A stretch of 64,000 bases of DNA. It comes from Granulicella pectinivorans (GTDB lineage: Bacteria > Acidobacteriota > Terriglobia > Terriglobales > Acidobacteriaceae). Below are positions 54,040 to 62,817 of this stretch, in pieces. Each line of letters starts with the position of its first letter. Positions within the stretch are counted from its first letter, which is position 1. Under the pieces are notes generated by a model. That model was not told the origin of the DNA, did not search any database, and saw only the letters and a list, made by a program, of their open reading frames with translations. Location of the stretch: positions 1,736,001 through 1,800,000 of the forward strand of contig NZ_FOZL01000001.1 of NCBI RefSeq assembly GCF_900114625.1, read 5' to 3'. The position numbers were made by a program, and so were the translations under genes.

Positions 54040-55425
54040 CTAGACGAGCGGTGCGGCCATATCGTGGGTGCGCACCAGCTTCTTGTTGACGAACTCCTGG
54101 ATGCCCATGTTGCCAAGCTCGCGTCCATAGCCGGAGTCCTTGATGCCGCCGAAGGGAAGCTCGGCGTCGCTCCAGTCGATGTTGTTGATGAACATCATGC
54201 CGGTCTCGACCTCGGTGGCGACGCGCTTGCCGCGCTCCACATCCCTGGTGAACACCGAACCGCCCAGACCGAAGTCGGAGTCGTTTGCCAACGCAATCGC
54301 GGCGGCCTCGTCCTTTACACGGAAGAACATGGCGACGGGCCCGAAAAACTCGTCGCGGAAGGCGGGGTTCCCGGGCTTAACATCGGTCAGGATGGTGGTT
54401 TGCATGAACGAGCCGGGACGGTCGATGCGCTTTCCGCCCAGTACGACCTTCGCGCCGTGCTTGACCGCCGCATTCACCTGCTTGAGGATGTCCTGGAGCG
54501 CGGACTCCGTGGAGAGAGGACCGTGCGTCGTCCTCTCATCCATCGGGTCGCCGGGCTTCAACGCTTCGAGCGCCGCCTTGAACTGCGCGAGGAACTTGTC
54601 CGCGATCTCCTCGACGACGATGAAGCGCTTCGACGCGCAGCAGGTCTGGCCGGCGTTGTACATGCGTCCCCATACAGCCCACGGGATCGTCTTCTCCAGG
54701 TCGGCGTCTTCGAGAACGATGAAGGCATCGCTGCCGCCCAGCTCCATCGAAGAGACCTTCAGGTTGGTGCCGGCGCGAGCCGAAATGCTGCGGCCCGCTG
54801 CCACGCTGCCCGTGAGGGCGACGCCCTTGATGCGTGGATCGTCGATCACTTTGTCCGACTGCGCGTGGGAGATAAGCAGGTTGGTGTAAAGACCTTCGGG
54901 CGCACCGGCCTCGATCCACAGCTTCTCAAACTCGATGGCGCACTGCGGCACACAGCCGGCATGCTTGACCATCAGCGTGTTGCCCGCCATCAGATGCGGA
55001 CCGGCGACGCGAGCCAGTTGATAGTAGGGGAAGTTCCACGGCTCCACGCCGAAGATAACGCCAATGGGACTGGACTCCATGTGGGCCTCGCCGTGTTCCG
55101 GATTCAACTTGACCGGAGCCAGAAAGCGCTCGCCGTTCTTGGCGTAGTAGGAAAGGATGTTGGCGCTGAAGTTGACCTCACCGCGCGCCTCGTTGATGAG
55201 CTTGCCCATCTCGAGGGTCGCGTGTTTGGCAAAGCGATCGACATGCTGACGCATCAACTCACCGGCCTTGGCGACGATCACGGCGCGCTTGACGTAGGGG
55301 GTCTTCTTCCATGTCTCATAACAGGCGGATGCGGTGGCAATCTTCGCTTCGAGCTGTTCGTCGGTCAACTCCGGGAATGTCTTGACTGTCTTGCCGTCGT
55401 ACGGATTTACGCTCTCGTAGGCCAT
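54040..55425 (-). CDS. NAD(P)-dependent aldehyde dehydrogenase (succinate-semialdehyde type)
   Basis: 461 residues. Catalytic E228 (SSMELGGSDAF) and C262 (NAGQTCCASKRF), with nucleotide-binding GSVAAGRSI (Rossmann) and VEPWNFPYYQ. The overall sequence is of the succinate-semialdehyde dehydrogenase class; substrate range is not certain. It oxidises an aldehyde to the acid with NAD or NADP. It is first in the minus-strand set with transhydrogenase and alcohol dehydrogenase. ATG 55425 gives the standard N-terminus (MAYESVNPYDGKTV) with GAAGAGGAAATACAG upstream. Confidence 0.94.
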   Translation of the reverse strand: MAYESVNPYDGKTVKTFPELTDEQLEAKIATASACYETWKKTPYVKRAVIVAKAGELMRQHVDRFAKHATLEMGKLINEARGEVNFSANILSYYAKNGERFLAPVKLNPEHGEAHMESSPIGVIFGVEPWNFPYYQLARVAGPHLMAGNTLMVKHAGCVPQCAIEFEKLWIEAGAPEGLYTNLLISHAQSDKVIDDPRIKGVALTGSVAAGRSISARAGTNLKVSSMELGGSDAFIVLEDADLEKTIPWAVWGRMYNAGQTCCASKRFIVVEEIADKFLAQFKAALEALKPGDPMDERTTHGPLSTESALQDILKQVNAAVKHGAKVVLGGKRIDRPGSFMQTTILTDVKPGNPAFRDEFFGPVAMFFRVKDEAAAIALANDSDFGLGGSVFTRDVERGKRVATEVETGMMFINNIDWSDAELPFGGIKDSGYGRELGNMGIQEFVNKKLVRTHDMAAPLV

Positions 55426-55877
55426 CTGTATTTCCTCTTCTCAACGCGGGTGTGTGCGAATCGAATGGTTGTCCTTCAGCCGCGATGATCGCGTGAATCG
55501 AGGCTGAGACGAGTCTGTGCTTGATGGGGAAGCGAATGTAGAGTCGCATTGCTCTCCACCGCCGCAACATATTGCTCTAGCGAAAAACGAGGCTCGAAAA
55601 TTCAAAAAATGAGCGCAGGTGCTCACGCGTTGCCGCTTAAGTGATGTGCCCAAATGCTCAGACTGGGAACGGCAATACGGCAACAGCGGCGACAACGAGA
55701 TCGGGCCACTGCGTCCTATTGGTCGGCGGCTAATCAATAAAGAGAGGGCGTGACCGAGGCGATGAACTGGTCGCCACCTCGGTCACGCCTTCGAAAGTAT
55801 GCGGCCCAATCAAAGCACGCCTCGCGGGTAGGTTCACCCATCCCGCCCGCTTCGGGGTTAGCTCATGCGCGACAACG
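55426..55877. other. intergenic with a perfect inverted repeat
   Basis: 452 bases upstream of the aldehyde dehydrogenase gene, with no supported gene. A 13-bp perfect inverted repeat, GGCGTGACCGAGG (55747-55759) and CCTCGGTCACGCC (55777-55789), has a 17-base loop. No T-run follows, so it may be a terminator for the transcript arriving from the minus-strand hydrolase, or a regulatory site. Strand context does not decide. Confidence 0.5.
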
Positions 55878-57293
55878 CTACTTCTTCACCACGGCCTCTG
55901 CTTCAGCGGCTTTGGTCTTCTCCGCCCATCCGGCATAGGTCAGGCGATCCTTCATGCGTTGCCAATCCGCATCGGGCAGCACCATCAGGTCTTCGCGTTG
56001 GATGCCTGGAAGCCCTATCCCCAGTGCATCCAGGCCCGCCTCACGGTCTTCTGCTGCATAGCTCTTGGCCAGGTAGACTCCATTCGCTTTGATCCAGTCG
56101 CCGATGTGCGTGGTCGGTTCGTTGGCGATGCGCTCCGGCGTCGTAAGCGGGAAGTGGAGTTGCTGATCCAGCCAGACGACGCCCTTGCGATCTACCCACG
56201 AAGTCCGGTGGCTGATGCCAGGATAGAGCACCGTGGTGAACAGATTCTTCGCCGCCGGCGACACAGGTCCAACCAGCGCCAGTGTGCGATCATGCATCTC
56301 CGCAAACCACTCTGGCGGATGGTGCGGCATATCCATCACCGTATCGTGCGACCCATTCATCACCAGCATCGGGCCGCGTTCTGCGTTCAGCGCATAGAGA
56401 ACTCCGCCGCGATCGCCCAACGGCAGCAGAGACTTGTAAGGTGGCATCTGGCACGGCAGCGGGTTCGCATCGAAGTATCCGCCCGGTCCGTCGTAGACGC
56501 CTCCACCGCTGAGCAGCACCGCATGGATGCGCGTGTCGATGGCACCAGTAATCCCCGAGACAAAGCCTCCCATCGAATAACCCGCAACACCGATGCGGCT
56601 CGCATCCACCTCGGGCTGCGCCAGCAGATAGCTGACGGCCTGCATCGCGTCGACCTGCATCAGGCCCGCAAGACGCTGTCCCCAATCGGTGCGTGCCAGG
56701 CCCGCAGGCGGACTCACCCACGCATCATGCTCGCCGGTGTGCGACTCCTTGACAACGCTGCGCTCGCCTTCGCCGATCATGTCATACGTCACAACGACCG
56801 CGCCCATTCTGGCGAAGAGCATGCCGCTGTAGAAGGCGTACCAACCGAACTTGTCGCTCCCATGCCCGTTGACGATTACCAGCCCCGGCAGCTTCTGGCG
56901 TGGCTTCAATCGTTTGGGGTCGGGCCGATAGACGATCGCGGGAACGATCATGCCGTCAGCCGTGTTGTAGGTCACGCGGTCGGCAATCACGCCCGGCGTG
57001 GGCGAGAAGGTAGACCACGTATGTGGCTCGAGCGCAGGCAGCTTGGCAGGAACGAAAAGCTGATGACGAATTTCGGCCCGCCATGCCGCGATGCGGGCCT
57101 TCTGGGCAGCAGGTGTCAGCGTAGCTGCCGCAGGAAGAGGCGCGACGGGCGCACCGATGCCGGCAGCGGAACGTTGCGCGGGCGTCATACGCCCATCGGG
57201 ATCGGGCGTCTGGGCAAGCGTGATGCCACAAGCAAGCAGGAGCGAGCCGAGGACCGATACGCGAAGGAGCGGGGAAGGAAGGCTGATGTGCAT
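55878..57293 (-). CDS. exported alpha/beta hydrolase (dienelactone-hydrolase/acetyl-xylan-esterase-like)
   Basis: 471 residues. The signal peptide LLRVSVLGSLLLACGITLAQ is followed by a large alpha/beta hydrolase with nucleophile Ser in VAGYSMGGFVSG, an oxyanion region GLVIVNGHGSDKFG, acid in MNGSHDTVMD and His in PGISHRTSW. The family is secreted esterases of the acetyl-xylan or dienelactone type; the substrate is unknown. ATG 57293 is chosen because it leads directly into the signal peptide; frame upstream overlaps the next gene. An 11-base C-run lies 45 bases before the start. It stands apart from the redox operon and the chemosensory operon. Confidence 0.9.
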   Translation of the reverse strand: MHISLPSPLLRVSVLGSLLLACGITLAQTPDPDGRMTPAQRSAAGIGAPVAPLPAAATLTPAAQKARIAAWRAEIRHQLFVPAKLPALEPHTWSTFSPTPGVIADRVTYNTADGMIVPAIVYRPDPKRLKPRQKLPGLVIVNGHGSDKFGWYAFYSGMLFARMGAVVVTYDMIGEGERSVVKESHTGEHDAWVSPPAGLARTDWGQRLAGLMQVDAMQAVSYLLAQPEVDASRIGVAGYSMGGFVSGITGAIDTRIHAVLLSGGGVYDGPGGYFDANPLPCQMPPYKSLLPLGDRGGVLYALNAERGPMLVMNGSHDTVMDMPHHPPEWFAEMHDRTLALVGPVSPAAKNLFTTVLYPGISHRTSWVDRKGVVWLDQQLHFPLTTPERIANEPTTHIGDWIKANGVYLAKSYAAEDREAGLDALGIGLPGIQREDLMVLPDADWQRMKDRLTYAGWAEKTKAAEAEAVVKK

Positions 57294-57337
57294 GCACGCA
57301 AAGCATACAGGGGGTACAGGCCGCAGGTCGACTCCCT

Positions 57338-57348
57338 CCCCCCCCCCC
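57338..57348. repeat. 11-base homopolymeric C tract
   Basis: A run of 11 C (11 G on the minus strand) between the stop of the receptor-like gene and the start of the secreted hydrolase, in its probable promoter or leader. Such tracts are prone to slippage; here no coding frame is affected. Confidence 0.8.
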
Positions 57349-57349
57349 G

Positions 57350-59113
57350 CTAGAAGAGTTCGATATCGTCGCCAAGCTCCGCATCGCCCGCTGGGACCAA
57401 ATGTGGAGCAGCCATCGAACCTGTCGTGAGCGAAGCGTGAATGTCCCGCTCCGACTGCATCGTGTAACGTCGCGCACACGTCTCCAGCACTCTCGCCTCA
57501 TCCGCAGCAGCGACCCCGCGCCCTATCACGACCGCTTCCTCTGCGGTCCGATGCAATTGCGTGAGACAGACGGATACGGTTTCCGCGAAGACATCGCCCG
57601 CACGGAAGCGGTTGCGTGCCGCCAGGATCTCTTCACCCAGCGCAGAGGCCGACAACGCCACCTCCCGCAGACGTGCCGCTCCCTGCTCGCTTGCTGCCTT
57701 CATTGTTTCCATCGTCGTCTGCATCGTGCGCGTCAGACCGGCATCGTCCTCCACCGCACGAGGAGAGACGAGCAAAGCAACGGCCACGTCCATCGAACGG
57801 AGTGACAGTGCCGCATGGCGCGAGCGCTCATCGGCACTCGCTGCGAGCTCCCGGAGCGTCGATGCGAGCACGGATAGCGTGTCTCCACGCGCGCCAAGGT
57901 GCGCCGCGCGGACGCTGGCGTTCAGCGCCACGCGAAGAAGCTGCACGTCAAGGCCGCGAATCTCTGCCGCCGCCTCGTTCATCATCGTCAGGGTTGCGCC
58001 GAGATCGCGTGCGGCCGCCTGACTGGCAGCCTCGGCGCCGCGGTGACTGGTAACTGCCTCGGCAATCGCATCGACGCAATGCTTCACCTCAAGGAAGAAC
58101 GCGCTGTCATCTCCATGATCGCGAACAAGCGCGTGTCCTTTGGCTGCCATGCCCTCCACCGAAACGGCAATCGCTTCCAGGTCGTGCCAGAGACGCAAGA
58201 CCGAGCGGTCGAAGATATCTCCCGCGGAGACGAGCTGTGTGGCTTCAAGATTCAGGGCTGTGCGCGTACTCTCCGGCATCTGTTCCCCGACCGTCTGCGC
58301 CGAAAGATGACGCAGGGCTGCAACGATATGCTCAACCTGCTGTCGCGTGATGTCGTGAAACTGGATGGAGGTCACGGCATGCATCATGGAACGGGAGATG
58401 GCGCGCGAGTCTTGTGCAAGCTGCGTGGAAAGTGTTGCCGCTGCCTCCTGCTGCGCGGAGAAGGCATCGAGACTGTGCAGCACATGCGGAACGACACGCG
58501 CGAGATGATCGAGCAATTGATCCGTCCCGCGAAGACTCAGCGCAAGCTGCGTCACCTGGCGGCCGACAGCGGAGGCCGCGTCAAGCACATGCTCCACCTG
58601 CGCCTGCATGCGCCGCGCCAGCGTCAGCACCTCATCCGTCAGCGAACTGAGTTCATCGCCCGCACCGCCCAGCCGCGCGGACTCGATACGCGTCATGGTG
58701 CAGACCACATGGAAGCTCGCCACGGCCTGCCGGAACCCACCGAAAATGCTGCTGACCTGCCCAGCTTCTGTACGCAGCGTTGTAAGATACGAGCGATCTG
58801 CGGTCGCGCTGGCGACAAGACGACGGCAGCGTTCGAGCGCATCGGTCAGCGTCGCCGAAGCCTCTGCGCCGCCGCCCCCAGCGGTTGATCGGATGACGCC
58901 ATCAATCTCTGCTGCGATGCCGCCGGCGCTTTGCAGAAAATCCATGAGCCGCCCGCCAATGCGGAGGAAATCCTGTTCGGTGTCGCGGTTCATGGTATCG
59001 AGCAGATCGGCGACACGATCGAGCGCCGCGCAGGAAACAGCGCGTCCCGGCTTGCCGCTTCGATCGGAGACCAGGGAGCGAACGAATGTCTGAACGGTTG
59101 TAATGAGGCTCAT
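57350..59113 (-). CDS. soluble receptor-like chemosensory protein with two degenerate signalling tips
   Basis: 587 residues, nearly all helical, with no signal peptide or membrane helix. Two segments look like eroded receptor hairpin tips: MTRIESARLGGAGDELSSL..EVLTLA (about 140-170) and LLRVALNASVRAAHLGARGDTLSVL...LRELA (about 415-450). The latter matches the MCP tip consensus LLALNAxIEAARAGExGxGF with its key Glu residues lost. Between them, SIQFHDITRQQVEHIVAAL recalls the FQDxTxQ motif of CheZ-like helices. Its start overlaps the stop of the HPt gene by four bases. It may scaffold or dephosphorylate chemotaxis components; this is inference. I know no named family with this layout. Confidence 0.75.
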   Translation of the reverse strand: MSLITTVQTFVRSLVSDRSGKPGRAVSCAALDRVADLLDTMNRDTEQDFLRIGGRLMDFLQSAGGIAAEIDGVIRSTAGGGGAEASATLTDALERCRRLVASATADRSYLTTLRTEAGQVSSIFGGFRQAVASFHVVCTMTRIESARLGGAGDELSSLTDEVLTLARRMQAQVEHVLDAASAVGRQVTQLALSLRGTDQLLDHLARVVPHVLHSLDAFSAQQEAAATLSTQLAQDSRAISRSMMHAVTSIQFHDITRQQVEHIVAALRHLSAQTVGEQMPESTRTALNLEATQLVSAGDIFDRSVLRLWHDLEAIAVSVEGMAAKGHALVRDHGDDSAFFLEVKHCVDAIAEAVTSHRGAEAASQAAARDLGATLTMMNEAAAEIRGLDVQLLRVALNASVRAAHLGARGDTLSVLASTLRELAASADERSRHAALSLRSMDVAVALLVSPRAVEDDAGLTRTMQTTMETMKAASEQGAARLREVALSASALGEEILAARNRFRAGDVFAETVSVCLTQLHRTAEEAVVIGRGVAAADEARVLETCARRYTMQSERDIHASLTTGSMAAPHLVPAGDAELGDDIELF

Positions 59114-60180
59114 GCGTGACTCTCTTTCCGTGAACCCTGCTGGTGGAGAACGGCAAGAGCCTGTTGAAGACGCACCCCATCCTGCGCGCTCATGGGGCGC
59201 CCCACACGCAGCATTCTCTCGAGGATGCGTGCTTGCGCCTGGGCACATTCCGCCGCCACGAAGGACTGACCGCACAAGGCAACAGCGGCGAGATGATGCA
59301 TCGCGTCCAGATACGCTCGAATCTCGTCCGGTGCGTTGGCGGATGAGCTCTTCATCTGCCGGAGAGATGCCTCTGCGACGGCGAGATAGGCGTGCTGCAG
59401 GCGTTGCCAGGCAGCCGCCTGATCCGCACGCGGAAGCATCAAAAAAGCGATGCTCTCGGACTGACGAGGCAGCACGCGGATCTCGATGCGACAATCGTCT
59501 TCCACAAAAACAAAGACATCGCGGATCGCCTCAGCACTTCGTTCGGTGATAAGCAGAACATGCCACCAGAGATAGCAACCTTCAGGGTCAAACTCCGCGA
59601 GAGGGGGGAGAGCATCGAAGTGTGCTTTAACCCTGGTCGCTCCGAAATCACGCAGCTCATCGAGCAAGGAGAGTGGATCCGTGCCCGATCGGAAGAGATC
59701 CACATGCGGCTTGAAGAGGATCTCGTACGCTATCGGCACCGTGGCCGAACTCGCAGCAGGAAGCTCATGCCGGGTTGCCTGTCCGGCTGCAGGAAGAAGC
59801 CGCAGGACTGCCTCGCTCACCGAGCGTTCCCCGCTCGCCTCGCGCTCATCGTCTTCCATGTCGAGGATCTCGCGGATAACGTCGCAGGCCTTCAGTCCGC
59901 AATCGATCAGCTCCGAGGTGATGGCTAGCTTTCCGGCGCGGGCAAGGTCGAAGGCTTCTTCCACACCGTGTGCGAAACGAGCGAGATGGGCGAAGCCTGC
60001 CGTAGCCCCGGAACCCTTGATCGTATGCATCGCACGAAACGCGCGATGGACCAGCGCGGTGTTCTGCGGCTCCATCTCCATCGCAAGCAGCGCTCCGTCC
60101 AGCTCCGGCAAGAGATCGAGCGCCTCGGCCCGGAAAGCCGTGCGCATCCGCTCCATAATCTCAGACCGGTTGGCGACCAT
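59110..60180 (-). CDS. CheA-like HPt protein lacking a kinase core
   Basis: 356 residues. The HPt (P1) domain carries phospho-acceptor H52 in RAMHTIKGSGATAGF. A middle domain (YEILFKPHVDLFRSGTDPLSLLDELRDFG..., FVFVEDDCRIEIRVL) matches the P2-position domain of many large CheA proteins. The rest (about 235-356) is helical, with no N, G1, F or G2 boxes and no CheW-like P5. This is thus a phospho-transfer protein without autokinase activity. ATG 60180 overlaps the cheY stop by one base (TGATG), with GTG 60183 as alternative. It may carry phosphate to or from the neighbouring CheY, fed by a kinase elsewhere (inference). Confidence 0.85.
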   Translation of the reverse strand: MVANRSEIMERMRTAFRAEALDLLPELDGALLAMEMEPQNTALVHRAFRAMHTIKGSGATAGFAHLARFAHGVEEAFDLARAGKLAITSELIDCGLKACDVIREILDMEDDEREASGERSVSEAVLRLLPAAGQATRHELPAASSATVPIAYEILFKPHVDLFRSGTDPLSLLDELRDFGATRVKAHFDALPPLAEFDPEGCYLWWHVLLITERSAEAIRDVFVFVEDDCRIEIRVLPRQSESIAFLMLPRADQAAAWQRLQHAYLAVAEASLRQMKSSSANAPDEIRAYLDAMHHLAAVALCGQSFVAAECAQAQARILERMLRVGRPMSAQDGVRLQQALAVLHQQGSRKESHA

Positions 60181-60539
60181 CACCGGATCACCTTGTTGAC
60201 TACCGCAAGCAGCTTCTCGGGGTCGAACGGCTTCACGATCCAGCCAGTGGCACCGGCTGCTTTGCCTTCCAGCTTCTTCTCCGCCTGCGACTCTGTGGTC
60301 AGTAGAACGACAGGCGTAAATTTGTAACGCGCATCGGCACGTATCTGAAGCGTAAACTCGATGCCGTCCATGTGAGGCATGTTGAGATCGGTCAGAAACA
60401 AATCGATATCACCCGTAACCTTGGCAAGACCGTCCCTCCCGTCTTCGGCCTGCATCACCTCATAGCCCGCCTGTTCGAGGGTGAAAGCTATCATCTGGCG
60501 CATGCTTGCCGAGTCGTCGACTGTCATGATTCTCTTCAT
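60180..60539 (-). CDS. cheY: CheY-type single-domain response regulator
   Basis: 119 residues, a lone receiver. Acidic pocket D8-D9 (TVDDSASMR), phospho-acceptor D51 (LFLTDLNMP), Thr in VVLLTTES, and K103 (GWIVKPF). ATG 60539 overlaps the stop of the STAS gene by four bases (ATGA). It is the likely output or phosphate sink of the cluster. The tight arrangement STAS-CheY-HPt suggests a module working together. Confidence 0.94.
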   Translation of the reverse strand: MKRIMTVDDSASMRQMIAFTLEQAGYEVMQAEDGRDGLAKVTGDIDLFLTDLNMPHMDGIEFTLQIRADARYKFTPVVLLTTESQAEKKLEGKAAGATGWIVKPFDPEKLLAVVNKVIR

Positions 60540-60796
60540 GCAGCCTCCACAGGTTCGTCGTGGAGTAGATGCTCCGCGCCGCAACGCTCGGCTGCATCGA
60601 GGAATGCATCCGAAGGACTCAGAATGGTGCTTGAGGGCACCGCTCTCCGGAGTGCCCAGAGGAGCTGCAGAATGCTGCTATCGATACTCTCGACAGCGCT
60701 TGCGTCGATACGCAGGTCGCTCATGCAACTCATAGTCCGCATCGTGGATGCAAGCATGACAGCCTCGCGAACAGTCGCTTTCTTTGGGAGCTTCAT
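60536..60796 (-). CDS. STAS-domain protein
   Basis: 86 residues with the small STAS-like fold: KLPKKATVREAVMLAS, then LRIDASAVESIDSSILQLLWALRR (central strand and helix, with SIDSSILQLL around the usual phospho-Ser site), then AFLDAAERCGAEHLL. STAS proteins act as anti-sigma antagonists or as chemotaxis accessory scaffolds; here the chemotaxis neighbourhood favours the second. Stop overlaps the cheY start. ATG 60796 has GGAAGGA upstream. It follows cheR by 48 bases. Confidence 0.8.
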   Translation of the reverse strand: MKLPKKATVREAVMLASTMRTMSCMSDLRIDASAVESIDSSILQLLWALRRAVPSSTILSPSDAFLDAAERCGAEHLLHDEPVEAA

Positions 60797-60844
60797 CGGT
60801 GTGGTCCTTCCTGTCTGCACTGGATATCGGCGGTCTGAAGCCAG

Positions 60845-61690
60845 TCATGAGCAACGATAGTAGCTACCGCCCGCATGCTCTTGCGGCTCGAAGCGTGTGG
60901 ATAGTCCACGTAGGTTCTCAATGGCGCTGATGATCAAATGACCTCCGGGGCCAACCGCATCCGCGATACGCGCATAGAGCTTCTTCTTCATCGTCTCCGA
61001 AAAGTAGATGGCAACGTAGCGGCAGAAGACGATGTCGAAACGCCCCAGGCGCGCGGGGGAGTCCTGCAGGTTGAACTCTTCAAAGCGCACCATGTCGCGA
61101 ATCTCTTCGTCGACGAGCCACATCTCACCCTCGTGGCGAAAGTAGCGCGCCTTGAGATCCGGCGGCATGCCGCGCTGGAGTGCTGCGTTGTCATAGAGAC
61201 CGGAGCGTGCCGCCTTCAGCACCGTAGGGGAGATATCGGTCGCGACAATCTCCACCATTTCGGGCCGGAGTCCAGCCTCCGTCCGGCACAGCTCACGCAC
61301 TGCAATGGCAATGGAGTAGGGTTCCTGCCCGGTCGAACTGGCCGCCGACCAGATGCGAATCTGCCGTCGTGTCCCGCCACGTAGTTCCGCGGCGAGTGGC
61401 GGAATCAGCTTCTCTCTCAGAATAGTGAACGGATGCTGGTCGCGAAACCACAGCGTCTCGTTCGTGGTCATAGCATCGATCATCCGGTCGCGCAGTTGCT
61501 TGGTCGGATCGATCAAAGCACGCTGGTGCAGTCCTGCAAAGTCGGTACAGCCCGCTTCAACGACGATGCTCGAAAGCCGCGTGTCTACCAGGTAGCTCTT
61601 GTCTTCGCTGAGAGAGATCCCGCAGTGTTCTTCAATATAGTCACGTAAAACTTTGAACTCAGCAGGCTTGATCGGGGGTGTCGTGCTCAT
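60845..61690 (-). CDS. cheR: chemotaxis protein-glutamate methyltransferase
   Basis: 281 residues. N-terminal CheR helical domain (FKVLRDYIEEHCGISLSEDKSYLVDTRL), then the SAM-binding domain with WSAASSTGQEPYSIAI, VATDISPTVL and FDIVFCRYVAIYFS. It methylates Glu residues on receptors for adaptation. The start overlaps the cheB stop by four bases. The C-terminal Arg/Ser-rich end (GGSYYRCS) is short and lacks a receptor pentapeptide-binding extension. Confidence 0.95.
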   Translation of the reverse strand: MSTTPPIKPAEFKVLRDYIEEHCGISLSEDKSYLVDTRLSSIVVEAGCTDFAGLHQRALIDPTKQLRDRMIDAMTTNETLWFRDQHPFTILREKLIPPLAAELRGGTRRQIRIWSAASSTGQEPYSIAIAVRELCRTEAGLRPEMVEIVATDISPTVLKAARSGLYDNAALQRGMPPDLKARYFRHEGEMWLVDEEIRDMVRFEEFNLQDSPARLGRFDIVFCRYVAIYFSETMKKKLYARIADAVGPGGHLIISAIENLRGLSTRFEPQEHAGGSYYRCS

Positions 61691-62802
61691 GCGCGTTCTC
61701 CCATCACGGCTCGTGTGATTCGTGCGGCAAGCAGGGGAAGAGGCACCTGCTCGTCGGAAAGTCCAGCTTCATCAACAGCAAGCGGCATCCCGTAAACCAC
61801 GCATGTCCTCTCGCTCTGCGTGAGGGCGAGACAGCCGGCCTGCTTCAAGGCACGCATGCCCTCGCATCCATCGCTGCCCATCCCGGTCATCACAATGGCA
61901 AGCGCTCGCCCTGCGTAGTGTTTTGCCGCGGAGCGGAACAGAACATCAACCGCCGGCCGGCAACTATTCTCAGGTGGACCATCATCGAGACCGATCAGAA
62001 GTTCTTGTTGCCCACGAGTGACGGCGGGCCTCGAACGCACAATCATATGACGCCCGCCCGGAGCAATGAGCACCACGTTTGGTCGAATGCTCTCACCGTG
62101 GAGCGCCTCCCTGACCGAGAGCGCACTTCTGCGGTCGAGGTCGTGCGCCAGGGATGCCGTGAACAGTGGAGGCATATGCTGCACGATCAACACAGGAACG
62201 CCAAGATCCACCGGAAGGCTCGGAAGCAGTTGCATCAGAGCCTCTGGCCCACCGGTAGAAACCCCGATGAAGACAGCATCGATCCTACCCGGCTTTGGAA
62301 ATCGCGTCGGCTTGGCCAAAACAATTGGCGCCGGTACGATGGCCGCGGGTGCGATTGCCGGCCTGGTCGCAACGGGTGTTGCCGTACCCCGCAGGTTGCG
62401 GCGTATGTGTGCCTTCTGCATCAAGGCTCGAATCTTCGAGAACAGCTCGGTACCGTCTGCCGGAGAGACGGGCTTCTGCAAGAGGCCGAGTGCGCCGAGT
62501 TCTTTCGCAATAGCCTCGGCGTCTTCAGAACGTGTGCTTCCATCGCTCAGCAGGATGACGCTGGTGGAACCGTGATGCCGGACAATCGCGCGCAGTGTTT
62601 CGAAGCCACTCATCTCGGGCATCTCGCAATCGAGCAGCACAAGGTCCACGGCGGTCTGCGTCATCTTTCCAAGTGCAAGGGCGCCGCGTGCCGATGTGCC
62701 CGCGAGTTCGCAGTCTTCCATCGTCTCGATGAAGTCGCACAAGATGCGCCGGTAGTCGACGGCATCATCGACCACCAGCACACGAAGTTTTCTCTGCAGC
62801 AT
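61687..62802 (-). CDS. cheB: chemotaxis response regulator protein-glutamate methylesterase
   Basis: 371 residues. Receiver domain with D12-D13 and phospho-acceptor D58 (LVLLDCEMP), a Pro/Ala linker (about 140-170), and the methylesterase domain with S182 in FIGVSTGGPEAL, HMPPLFTASLAHDLD and MTGMGSDGCEGM. It removes methyl groups from receptors and so completes adaptation with CheR. GAGGAG lies 8 bases before ATG 62802; the MCP gene ends 15 bases upstream. Confidence 0.95.
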   Translation of the reverse strand: MLQRKLRVLVVDDAVDYRRILCDFIETMEDCELAGTSARGALALGKMTQTAVDLVLLDCEMPEMSGFETLRAIVRHHGSTSVILLSDGSTRSEDAEAIAKELGALGLLQKPVSPADGTELFSKIRALMQKAHIRRNLRGTATPVATRPAIAPAAIVPAPIVLAKPTRFPKPGRIDAVFIGVSTGGPEALMQLLPSLPVDLGVPVLIVQHMPPLFTASLAHDLDRRSALSVREALHGESIRPNVVLIAPGGRHMIVRSRPAVTRGQQELLIGLDDGPPENSCRPAVDVLFRSAAKHYAGRALAIVMTGMGSDGCEGMRALKQAGCLALTQSERTCVVYGMPLAVDEAGLSDEQVPLPLLAARITRAVMGERA

Positions 62803-62817
62803 AGCCGTTCTCCTCGA

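Noticed and set aside
52845..55488. Two long plus-strand frames opposite pntAa and the aldehyde dehydrogenase
   Set aside because: Antisense to enzymes with intact catalytic motifs; no ribosome-binding sites or domains.
55959..57353. Plus-strand open frame of 464 codons opposite the secreted hydrolase
   Set aside because: His/Arg-rich shadow; the minus strand carries signal peptide and GYSMGG.
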